A stretch of 32,375 nucleotides of DNA from Rhodocyclaceae bacterium (GTDB lineage Bacteria; Pseudomonadota; Gammaproteobacteria; Burkholderiales; Rhodocyclaceae): the NCBI GenBank assembly GCA_028714035.1, contig JAQTNA010000042.1:1-32375 (forward strand), in the 5' to 3' direction. The notes under the pieces were generated by a model that was not told where the DNA came from, searched no databases, and saw nothing but the letters and a program-made list of their open reading frames with translations. This document shows positions 18,101-23,711 of this stretch, piece by piece (position 1 is the stretch's first letter; each line of letters begins with the position of its first letter). A program made the position numbers and the translations under genes.

Positions 18101-18559
18101 TTCCTGGAGGGCGACCCGGACGCTTTCGGAGGCGGCCGCACCGAGCTTCCCGGAGGCCGCCTTGAGGCCGCCCAGACGCTTGCCCTGGGTGGACAGTTCC
18201 TTGAGCAGGTCTTGCACGCTGTCCGGCAGGCGGGTGATGGCCCTGGCCGTGGCGCCATCCGGGAAGGCAAGGTCAGTCCACAAGGTGCGCAGCATCTTCG
18301 CCATGTGGGACTTGCCGCTACCGTAGAAGCCGCTAATCCAGACGCCGGGTTGCTCAGCAGCATTCGTCAGGTTTTGGAGAAAGGCATTGAGAAGCCGCTC
18401 CATGCCCTTTTCGTACTGGCCATTGCAGACGAAGGTTTCCAACTCGTAGCGCAGCACGGTCAGGGCGCTGGCGGAGTGGTCCTCGGAGACCTCGGCGACG
18501 CCGTTGTTGACCAGGCGGTTCTGCTTGGGGGCCTTGGTGAAGATGTCCTGGTTAAGCAT
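15104..18559 (-). CDS. brxC: BREX ATPase BrxC
   Basis: BrxC is the large P-loop ATPase of BREX, essential for defence in type I systems. The 1,151-residue protein has Walker A WISGFYGSGKSHMAK near 74-88 and a Walker B-like VIVLDEVQQY near residue 265. A long helical C-terminal half with DUF499-like character follows. The ATG at 18559 gives the usual MLNQDIF start; no better start with an open frame is visible upstream, and GGGAG lies rather far, about 12 nt upstream. It follows brxB by 17 nt. Composition is strongly GC-rich throughout. Confidence 0.95.
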   Translation of the reverse strand: MLNQDIFTKAPKQNRLVNNGVAEVSEDHSASALTVLRYELETFVCNGQYEKGMERLLNAFLQNLTNAAEQPGVWISGFYGSGKSHMAKMLRTLWTDLAFPDGATARAITRLPDSVQDLLKELSTQGKRLGGLKAASGKLGAAASESVRVALQEIVFRSAGLPEKYHHGRFVLWLQRKGLLDALKAEIEGKGEDFERELKEMYVSPVLANALLKVYPDFADNAKNARMLLKDQYREVTDLSNDELVDAIHDALAHDNKFPLTVIVLDEVQQYIGDSADRAYRLQEAVETCCKHFSGRLLFVGTGQTALAGTPTLSKLLGRFPVQVSLSDTDVEGVIREIILAKKTSAVPTVEKVLQDNLGEISRHLHGTKLEHTLADEDVMVADYPILPVRRRFWERVMRAVDTTGTVAQLRNQLRVVHEAVIATGDQPLGHVVAGDFIYDQNAVSLLQTAALSREAYNHIEALAAGKGDDPLKARLLKLIYLIGKLPTEAVADTGVRATADTLADLLLVDLPAGSADLRKRVPDLLHVLQEKDGLVMGITTGMGVEYRLQTRESSAWQDEYRHQESELKSSVTRIEQERTDLFRKMAGDTLRQVRLTQGKEARDLSPSFDAELPKDHAQRIVAWIQDGWQTDEKSFLAEARAVGNSDPSLFVYLPARNKTDLANAIVAMKAAKATLDTKGVPSTPEGEEALSAMTTRLKAAERQIQTLLAEVFAGARVFQAGGTEVTDPDDLAGKLSAAGQKSVVRLYPQFDVADQAGWEKALERARKNDSQALEAIGYKGDPDKHPVCAAILKFIAGGKKGSEIRDYFRAPPYGWPQDAVDGALYALLASGHLRALDAAHKAVDAKGLERNKLTQASFKPESVTVSPVQLIQLRKLMQEVGIACQPQEELQKAMLLLEELKYRAAKAGGEAPKPAVPDVSHINQLEQLAGNALLVQLHADRDKLLADANAWQQAGQATDKRWPNWIQLSDLLNQAKDLGPHEELAEEAKAIADQRALLATPDPVQALLEKTVDLLRRSLNHHVQAFQDEYTARLTALQADESWQKLSAADQTTILKECGLEPAQMPDMSSAAALEQALDECPLARWADKREALANRFDQARQKAVQKVTPKAMPVQLPHRVLSSQDELKAWLDEVEKLLKERLGQGPVSL

Positions 18560-18576
18560 GAGGTTGATGACTCCCT

Positions 18577-19131
18577 TTATTCGGCCGCCACGAGGGGCAC
18601 AGCCATGTAGTTCCACCCGTCCCGGGCATCCAGGAGGCGGTAGTTGTTGTTGGCATATTCGCCGGGGAAGAAGACCAGCAGACGGCCGGGGATGGCATCG
18701 GCAATCTTCTCCACGACATGGGAAACGCGAGACAGGCCGAACAGACTGCCCACGCCAAGCAAGGCGGTGACGGTGTTGGCGTCCGCCGATTCGGCGATTT
18801 TGTTGCGCAGGTCCTGTTCCAGGTCGTGCGTGAAGCCGGATATCTGGCCGGCGACATAACCATCCAGGTCTTCCGGGGTTTCAAAGTAGCTCTCGCGGTA
18901 GCGCTGGCCGGCCATCCAGGAGGGAAAGGCATCGGTGATGTCGATGAGCTGCCAGGCATGGCCGGCGGCTTTGGTGGCGATTTCGAACTCCAAGAGGTTG
19001 GCCCGCATGCGCAGTTCATCATGGGGGTCGTAGACCGTGAAAATGACGCGCTGGATGCCGGCCAACCCTTGCTGCCAGGGCACGGCGATATGCTCGCGAT
19101 AGACGTTGAGCAGCTTGGCCACCTTACTCAT
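18577..19131 (-). CDS. brxB: BREX protein BrxB (DUF1788)
   Basis: This is a 184-residue DUF1788 protein. BrxB is small, conserved and of unknown biochemical role, and is required for exclusion in type I BREX. Recognition rests on overall sequence: an N-terminal helix ending in WQQG, the VYDPHDELRMR segment near residue 34, and the C-terminal LLVFFPGEYANNNYRLLDARDGWNYMAVP run. The ATG overlaps the brxA stop by 8 nt, so translation is probably coupled. Confidence 0.93.
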   Translation of the reverse strand: MSKVAKLLNVYREHIAVPWQQGLAGIQRVIFTVYDPHDELRMRANLLEFEIATKAAGHAWQLIDITDAFPSWMAGQRYRESYFETPEDLDGYVAGQISGFTHDLEQDLRNKIAESADANTVTALLGVGSLFGLSRVSHVVEKIADAIPGRLLVFFPGEYANNNYRLLDARDGWNYMAVPLVAAE

Positions 19132-19963
19132 GGAGCCATTCCTCTTCTTCGGGCGTGAGATAGCCGGGGAAGCGCACTTCCATCACTCCCCCGGCGTTCA
19201 TGAAGATCAGCAAACCTCTTCTGGATGCTGATTGTGCCATAGCGACTAGCTCATCAGGCGAGCCCGCAAGCAAACGCGCCCAATCGCTCGAAAAGAGACG
19301 CTGGGCGCGCAATCCTTCGAGATGCGCAAGGAACAAGACGAAGGCAAGATTAGTAGGTGTGACGGTGGGCTGCGAACGTACTTTACGAGCTCTGCCATGG
19401 AGAAAGCCAGCTTGGGTCCAACTGCCGTTGATGTTTTGGGCAAAGGATTTCAGGGACGCGGCACTGAATCGGCCCGGTTCAGCTTGGTCGAGAACATCCT
19501 CCACCTCTTTGCGATCCAATGGCTCGCCGGGGCGTTTGGAGAGCATGAGCGGACGGCTCAGGCGCAGCAGCGGGTCGCGAGCAAGCGTTAGCGTCAGGGC
19601 CAGAACAGGTCGCGCCTGAGCATCTTGCTGCCAAAGGTGGCGGAAGACCCGGAACAGGCAAAGCGTATCATCAAGCCCGTAAAGCTCCACCAGATGCTTT
19701 GCGGTTAGTTCTCTAGCCTTCGCCGTCCCCTTGCCCAGTAGATTGGAACCAACGACCAAGGCCATATAGTCCGATTTGCATGAATCTGCCGGAGCTGCAT
19801 CAAGTAAAACCTGCAATTCTTCCAGCATCATGGTACGGCTGGCATGGGCGCCGCTGCGCCCCATGCGAAAACCATAGCGAGACAAATGACTGCAGTCATT
19901 CTGTGAAGTAGGGATATTGTTCTTGTGTTTGCTCACTTGTTCACAACTATCAACAAATATCAT
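19124..19963 (-). CDS. brxA: BREX protein BrxA (DUF1819-like)
   Basis: BrxA is the first gene of type I BREX; a characterised homologue is a small DNA-binding protein with a NusB-like fold. The C-terminal part RGLLIFMNAGGVMEVRFPG and the N-terminal RYGFRMGRSGAHASRTMMLEE (split over residues 29-49) fit this family. The annotated 279-residue form is longer than the roughly 200-residue BrxA of Escherichia coli. The start is uncertain: the ATG at 19963 has no Shine-Dalgarno sequence and its first 28 codons are AT-rich and poorly conserved in character. GTG at 19933 (VSKHK) or the ATG at residue 34 are alternatives. A perfect 12-bp palindrome lies 3 nt upstream of the ATG. Confidence 0.85.
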   Translation of the reverse strand: MIFVDSCEQVSKHKNNIPTSQNDCSHLSRYGFRMGRSGAHASRTMMLEELQVLLDAAPADSCKSDYMALVVGSNLLGKGTAKARELTAKHLVELYGLDDTLCLFRVFRHLWQQDAQARPVLALTLTLARDPLLRLSRPLMLSKRPGEPLDRKEVEDVLDQAEPGRFSAASLKSFAQNINGSWTQAGFLHGRARKVRSQPTVTPTNLAFVLFLAHLEGLRAQRLFSSDWARLLAGSPDELVAMAQSASRRGLLIFMNAGGVMEVRFPGYLTPEEEEWLHE

Positions 19964-19966
19964 CGG

Positions 19967-19978
19967 GTTGGCGCCAAC
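19967..19978. promoter_or_regulatory. Palindrome in front of brxA
   Basis: GTTGGCGCCAAC is a perfect 12-bp palindrome ending 3 nt before the annotated brxA ATG. It could be an operator, or an RNA hairpin hiding the start. No matching copy was noticed elsewhere in the window. Confidence 0.35.
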
Positions 19979-20005
19979 TGGCCCACATGTTTAAACCGGA
20001 TCAGA

Positions 20006-20284
20006 TTAACAGTCCGTTGAAATTCTCAAAAATTTGATGCCATTTTCGTTTTCATCTGGATTTCAGAAGTGCCTTTCTGCCTGATTTATGGTCAGTTAGA
20101 CAGTCTACACACTTGATTCGGTGGCGCCATGGCCCTCTACATTCTATATCCTCTGCCGACACATAGATGAACACCCCAAGCTGCTCATCCGAAAACCCGC
20201 GCATCACCAGCCCCAACCCGTTGATTTAATGTGCATATTATACCATACGCATAATATTGATGATGTTTTTCAACAAACTGTTAA
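20006..20284. mobile_element. Internally deleted insertion sequence
   Basis: Terminal inverted repeats lie at 20006-20022 (TTAACAGTCCGTTGAAA) and 20268-20284; the complement of the second reads TTAACAGTTTGTTGAAA, 15 of 17 identical. Inside, 64 bp from the right end on the minus strand, an ATG opens a fragment resembling the N-terminus of IS1182/IS5-like transposases. About 280 bp remain of an element that would normally exceed 1 kb. No target duplication is clear. The right end supplies the stop codon of abiEii, and the left end lies 43 bp from the brxA ATG, so this relic forms most of the BREX leader. Confidence 0.6.
20148..20204 (-). pseudogene. N-terminal transposase remnant
   Basis: From an ATG at 20204 the minus strand encodes MRGFSDEQLGVFIYVSAED and then loses similarity. 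The pattern MRG..DEQ..F.YVS.ED followed by VP..HPLR is the usual N-terminus of IS1182/IS5-like transposases (DUF772 region). The VP..HPLR part is already replaced here, so only about 19 codons are recognisable. The flanking inverted repeats support this reading. Confidence 0.5.
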
Positions 20285-21150
20285 ATTGTCGATTCATGAG
20301 AAAAACCCTTAAGGAATTGCTCTAGCAAGGCTCTTGAATAGTCCAGGGCATTGTCGCGTGCACGCAAAGCCCTCGACATATCGGTGACAAGACGTTCCAC
20401 AAGGGAAGGATCAGCGAACAGCGAGTTCAACTGGCTTCGCGTTTCTGAGGAGGATAGTGCTACTGCGTCATGGCCCAATAGCCATGCGCCAGCAAGTTCC
20501 ACATCATATCCAGCAGCTTCCAGTGCTGCAATTGCGTCCTCATAGACCCGCTCTTGATTGCCGGCTTCGTTATATTGCCGGAGCAGGGTAACCAGGTCGA
20601 TGGCGTCCTTCGGGTCTTCCTGCCCCCGATCTGCCCAGGCAAAAAGTTTAAGGACTGCGATGCCGGGGATGGAGGCGACAGAAATTACCAGGCCGGGTTC
20701 AACTTCGACCGGCACTGCCGAAGCATGTGCGTCGCCATAGCCCGCAACATTCATCAAGACACTCATGTCTGGTGGCCACGCGATTGTGTTTTTCTCGCTC
20801 TCAAGCCCGCCGAAGGGGATGATATCGACCACGAATTTGTGATTTATGTCCGCCGGTTTGTATATCAGGCGTTGCGCCACTCTCTCCATTTCCGCGAACA
20901 AGGTGGTTGAGATTAAGCGCTGTTTGATTGACTGAAACTGGCCCCAGCTCTCCACCGCGAAAGCAAAATCCATATCGCGGGTCGCACGTCCCATATGCAG
21001 TCCAAACACATGTTCCAAAAGAATGATTCTGGCCGTTGCACCCACCATGAAAGCTTCCAGGCCCAGATCGGCTGCAGCGTCCCTCACTTCTCGTATAACC
21101 GAGAGGGTAAGCGAATCGATGGGGCGTTCAGGCCTTGGCGTCAGGGCCAT
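20281..21150 (-). CDS. abiEii: AbiEii-like nucleotidyltransferase (toxin)
   Basis: This 289-residue protein is of the nucleotidyltransferase class seen in AbiEii/AbiGii toxins, which inhibit growth by transferring nucleotides, in known cases to tRNA. VGATARIILLEH at about 36-47 and RDMDFAF at 58-64 form the polymerase-beta-type active site: Asp59 and Asp61 are the expected metal ligands. The ATG at 21150 has AGGAAAG about 8 nt upstream; an ATG five codons earlier is possible. The gene overlaps the end of the upstream AbiEi-like gene by 23 nt, as expected for a coupled toxin-antitoxin pair. Its last codons run into the inverted repeat of a deleted IS, which supplies the TAA, so the native C-terminus may have been trimmed. 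Confidence 0.8.
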   Translation of the reverse strand: MALTPRPERPIDSLTLSVIREVRDAAADLGLEAFMVGATARIILLEHVFGLHMGRATRDMDFAFAVESWGQFQSIKQRLISTTLFAEMERVAQRLIYKPADINHKFVVDIIPFGGLESEKNTIAWPPDMSVLMNVAGYGDAHASAVPVEVEPGLVISVASIPGIAVLKLFAWADRGQEDPKDAIDLVTLLRQYNEAGNQERVYEDAIAALEAAGYDVELAGAWLLGHDAVALSSSETRSQLNSLFADPSLVERLVTDMSRALRARDNALDYSRALLEQFLKGFSHESTI

Positions 21151-22222
21151 GGATTCTTTCCTCATAAATCATGCGTCCGACTTCAAAGTTACGCGGATCC
21201 ATTGTGGCAAGCAGGTCTGCATATACCAGGATTGGCGGCACTATGTCAGGCAGAGTTTCATCGGGCAGGAAATCCCAGAATGCCTCCAATACTTCAATTT
21301 CCCCATCTGGGGCAGCCCGCAACTTGTTCTCTACCACCATCATCATGAGGTTCTGGCGTGCGTCCTCTGGCCTCATGTAGATGGTGACTGTATTGGGTCT
21401 CAGGTGGCCAGTCAGTTTATCTGCAGCCACCTCACCGCCCCATTGGGCGCCGTATCGTGTGACGTCAACTTGACGCCACCAGTTCGGGTCAGGGGCATGA
21501 AACCGTTTGGGGTTCAGCTTGGGGCGGAGCTTGATTGGATAATTAGTTACCCATTCTTCAATCAAGCGCTGTCTCTCCAGAATGCGACGATCGCCCTTTT
21601 TCGTTCCGCCCGTCGTGAAGCCCCGATTATTCAGGTCAAAAAACACCCAGCCGATTGCGCCTAGTGCAACGCGTGCTATTTGATTTAGCTCGCGATAAGG
21701 GGCATTGACCAGCTCAGGTTGGCATAACAGGGCGAATATTACCCTTAGAGCCGTTGCAGTACCTCCGCGCGGCGCTTCCATCGCGGCGACGGCATTCTCT
21801 CTTTTGGCTTGGGGGCGTTGTCCTTTGACCAAAATATACAAACCAGGAGCATGGAGAAAGGCATTACCGTTGGCATCAATGAATTGCACATCTAGTTCAC
21901 GACATTTATCGGCTGTCTCGTTTGTTATCCGTGGGGCAACGAGCAGGCCTGGCTGCTGAAGCCGATCAAGTTGATTCTTGATCTGCCCGAGCGCAGCGAA
22001 TCGATCTATTCGTTTAATTTCTACTATATAGGGGCAGAGATTTCCGGCGACATCAATCTCGATAGTTGCATCGACTTGGTGACCATCCGCCAGGATGGGC
22101 TCCATGGCCGTTATTTTGGCAATGATGCCCGTAGTTTCTTTTAACGCACCTATAGCTTGCTCCAAGAGAAATAACTCTTTCTGAGCGAAGGGGGGGGCTT
22201 GATCATTACGCATACGGTTCAT
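21128..22222 (-). CDS. abiEi: AbiEi-family antitoxin/regulator with nuclease-like N-terminal domain
   Basis: This 364-residue protein belongs to the AbiEi-type partners of AbiEii nucleotidyltransferases: type IV antitoxins that also repress their own promoter. Residues 50-125 resemble a PD-(D/E)xK fold, with Asp57, Glu68 and Lys70 in IEID...VEIK, then LLVAPRIT and VQFIDANGN. The remaining part, about 150-364, would hold the winged-helix and antitoxin regions. The ATG at 22222 is preferred: a longer frame beginning at TTG 22252 would start inside the promoter and the proximal operator. No strong Shine-Dalgarno sequence is visible. Two identical 17-bp palindromes upstream fit autoregulation. 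Whether the nuclease-like residues are catalytic is not known. Confidence 0.75.
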   Translation of the reverse strand: MNRMRNDQAPPFAQKELFLLEQAIGALKETTGIIAKITAMEPILADGHQVDATIEIDVAGNLCPYIVEIKRIDRFAALGQIKNQLDRLQQPGLLVAPRITNETADKCRELDVQFIDANGNAFLHAPGLYILVKGQRPQAKRENAVAAMEAPRGGTATALRVIFALLCQPELVNAPYRELNQIARVALGAIGWVFFDLNNRGFTTGGTKKGDRRILERQRLIEEWVTNYPIKLRPKLNPKRFHAPDPNWWRQVDVTRYGAQWGGEVAADKLTGHLRPNTVTIYMRPEDARQNLMMMVVENKLRAAPDGEIEVLEAFWDFLPDETLPDIVPPILVYADLLATMDPRNFEVGRMIYEERIHGPDAKA

Positions 22223-22233
22223 TGTTATTACAT

Positions 22234-22250
22234 GTTCACGATACGTGAAC
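22234..22250. promoter_or_regulatory. Proximal AbiE operator
   Basis: GTTCACG-ATA-CGTGAAC is a perfect inverted repeat with 7-bp arms. It overlaps the end of the predicted -10 box and lies 12 nt before the abiEi ATG, so a bound repressor would block transcription. Confidence 0.7.
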
Positions 22251-22277
22251 AATATTAGACAATGAACACGACGTCAA
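22249..22277 (-). promoter_or_regulatory. AbiE operon promoter
   Basis: On the minus strand TTGACG (22277-22272) is followed after 17 bp by TATTGT (22254-22249). The promoter lies between the two palindromic operators. A weaker ATGAAC/GTTCAT inverted repeat (22262-22267 and 22285-22290) spans the -35 box. Confidence 0.5.
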
Positions 22278-22301
22278 GAACATCGTTCATATATTTATTT
22301 T

Positions 22302-22318
22302 GTTCACGTATCGTGAAC
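22302..22318. promoter_or_regulatory. Distal AbiE operator
   Basis: GTTCACG-TAT-CGTGAAC is the reverse complement of the proximal site, with centres 68 bp apart. Two identical palindromes around one promoter suggest cooperative binding by the AbiEi-like protein. Confidence 0.7.
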
Positions 22319-22443
22319 GGGTTAACAATTTGAACAGCATGACATGGCCGCATCACTTGGCTATGTTCCTGCCACCACATTATCCAAGCCCCACACCCTG
22401 ATCTTGTCTGTAAATCAGATCACTAAATTAACCATACACCACT
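22319..22443. other. Non-coding stretch upstream of the AbiE operators
   Basis: No gene can be supported here. A weak inverted repeat TGATCT/AGATCA (22399-22404 and 22417-22422) lies just after the end of the small membrane-protein gene and might help end its transcription, but no T-run follows. Confidence 0.4.
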
Positions 22444-22755
22444 TCAGAAAAGACCAGCTCGATGCAGCCCGGCCCCCATTGTCGCCACAACCGCCATTAG
22501 CACCACCCACCCCAAGAACAAGAACACCGCATAGAACACCACCGCACCGACCAGCCCGCCCAGATAAGCGCCAATGCTGACGGCGTAACGGTATGCCGCG
22601 AACAAGGCCAACCAGAACGGTGACTTTTCCTCTGCTCCTATCATGTCTTTGCTGGTTGCCGCACCGAGTCTGATTCCGCGCCAGACGGAAATCAAGGCAT
22701 CATGCAGCCATACGGTGCTGTGAAAATGAGTGATAAGGTATTCGCGAATTTTCAT
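22444..22755 (-). CDS. Small membrane protein
   Basis: I do not recognise this 103-residue protein. The N-terminal 50 residues are amphipathic (MKIREYLITHFHSTVW, then WRGIRLG). Residues about 50-100 are very hydrophobic, enough for two membrane helices (LALFAAYRYAVSIGAYLGG and VVFYAVFLFLGWVVLMAVVA). The ATG at 22755 was chosen because GGAG lies 6 nt upstream. It is the last gene of the mobilization block, 69 nt after the DUF6573 gene, with a 24-nt hairpin between them. Confidence 0.65.
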   Translation of the reverse strand: MKIREYLITHFHSTVWLHDALISVWRGIRLGAATSKDMIGAEEKSPFWLALFAAYRYAVSIGAYLGGLVGAVVFYAVFLFLGWVVLMAVVATMGAGLHRAGLF

Positions 22756-22767
22756 GTCAATCTCCAT

Positions 22768-22791
22768 GGTGCAGGGCACATGCCCTGTACC
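22768..22791 (-). other. Intercistronic hairpin
   Basis: An 11-bp stem (GGTGCAGGGCA with TGCCCTGTACC, one G-T pair on the RNA) closes a CA loop between the DUF6573 gene and the small membrane-protein gene. No T-run follows, so it is more likely an RNA processing, stability or translation-control element than a terminator. Confidence 0.4.
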
Positions 22792-22824
22792 TATATATCC
22801 GTGGGCGGCGAAATACCCAGTGAT

Positions 22825-23385
22825 TCAATCCTCACCCGGCAGCATGATCGTGATGACCGGATCGCCGTTATCACCAGGGCCGCAGTGCATTTTCAAAGTG
22901 GTCAGACGAGGGCGAACGCCGCGCCCGCCACGGGGTAATCGGTAAAGCTGGAACAAAATTTGATCGCCTCCACGCCGGGCTGCACGGCTCGCCATGTAGA
23001 TCACGTCCCATAAGCGCCCAGATTCATCCTGGTAAGTCTGGCGTTTGCTGTCCTGGTCGCTCCATTCCACGCAATCGGCCCAAGCCGCGCAGGTAATCGC
23101 TACTGGCCAGACAAACCCGGCTTCCCTGGCCATTTCAGTCACGTCCACAAGAATGCCGTCCTCAATTGCCTGGGCACGGGTATAAATACTGATGATTTCG
23201 CCCCATTCGTCCTGCGCCTGTTCATGCGCCATTTCCAGAACATTCTGGCCTGTTGGGAATTGACCGTTTATCGATTTCTGTTGGATAGACATGGTTTTCT
23301 CCTGGTTGGTTTGGTTCTGACAATCTGCCGATTGGGGAACCCTCTCGGTTTTGCTGATTGTGGTGCAGGTGTTTTCTGTTGCCAT
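22825..23385 (-). CDS. DUF6573 family protein
   Basis: The domain spans the C-terminal two thirds of this 186-residue protein: EIISIYTRAQAIEDGILVDV, the VWPVAITCAAWADCVEW run, a YQDESGRLWDVIYMA segment and the closing GDPVITIMLPGED. Function is unknown; the family is typical of plasmids and integrative elements. Two in-frame starts both have excellent Shine-Dalgarno sequences: ATG 23385 with AAAGGAG 7 nt upstream, and ATG 23292 with AGGAG 6 nt upstream. The second yields a 155-residue form without the polar, Gln/Thr-rich N-terminus. The first ribosome site lies in one arm of a large inverted duplication. Confidence 0.85.
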   Translation of the reverse strand: MATENTCTTISKTERVPQSADCQNQTNQEKTMSIQQKSINGQFPTGQNVLEMAHEQAQDEWGEIISIYTRAQAIEDGILVDVTEMAREAGFVWPVAITCAAWADCVEWSDQDSKRQTYQDESGRLWDVIYMASRAARRGGDQILFQLYRLPRGGRGVRPRLTTLKMHCGPGDNGDPVITIMLPGED

Positions 23386-23645
23386 GGCGGTTCTCCTTTC
23401 GTTAATGTTCTGCCTCTTGTATCGCCCCTCACGGTCGGTGGTATTGAGAGGGCGCTCAGGTGGCCTGCAGGGCAACGTGAAAGACGCGAAGAACGTGGAA
23501 TACCGAGGAGAGCGAAGCAACCGAGGATATGCCGCGAAAGCGCAGTGGCTGGCGCGGTGGCGTGCGCCTTTAGCCACCCTGCCCTATCAAAACACCAGGG
23601 GGGCGATATAAGAGGCAATCAACGAAAGTGGAACGGCAACAGAAA
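23372..23645. repeat. Imperfect inverted duplication over the DUF6573 leader
   Basis: The arm 23372-23428 (minus strand) and the arm 23600-23645 (plus strand) share blocks in the same order: GGGGCGATA(C/T)AAGAGGCA (17 of 18), AACGAAAG, GAAC, then GGCAACAGAAAA. The minus-strand arm contains the Shine-Dalgarno sequence, the ATG and first codons of the DUF6573 gene; the other arm lacks the ATG. Similarity continues weakly inward. Within lies a further hairpin GGTGGC/GCCACC (23556-23578). A transcript reading through from the coupling-protein gene could fold into a long hairpin hiding the ribosome site. Confidence 0.65.
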
Positions 23646-23711
23646 ATGGGCTTGTCCGCACCACGCAAATCAGCTTGTTGCTGTTGGGCCTGCCAGCCGC
23701 AGGCACTCACA
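23646..23711. other. Short spacer between coupling protein and inverted duplication
   Basis: Nothing codes here on either strand that I would support. It links the end of the coupling-protein gene to the inverted duplication. Confidence 0.4.

Noticed and set aside
20121-20312. A 63-codon plus-strand frame in the AbiE-BREX interval
   Set aside because: It is antisense to the transposase remnant and crosses the IS end; no ribosome site.
23386-23577. Upstream extension of the DUF6573 gene
   Set aside because: The extension crosses the inverted duplication and lacks a ribosome site, whereas ATG 23385 has an excellent one.
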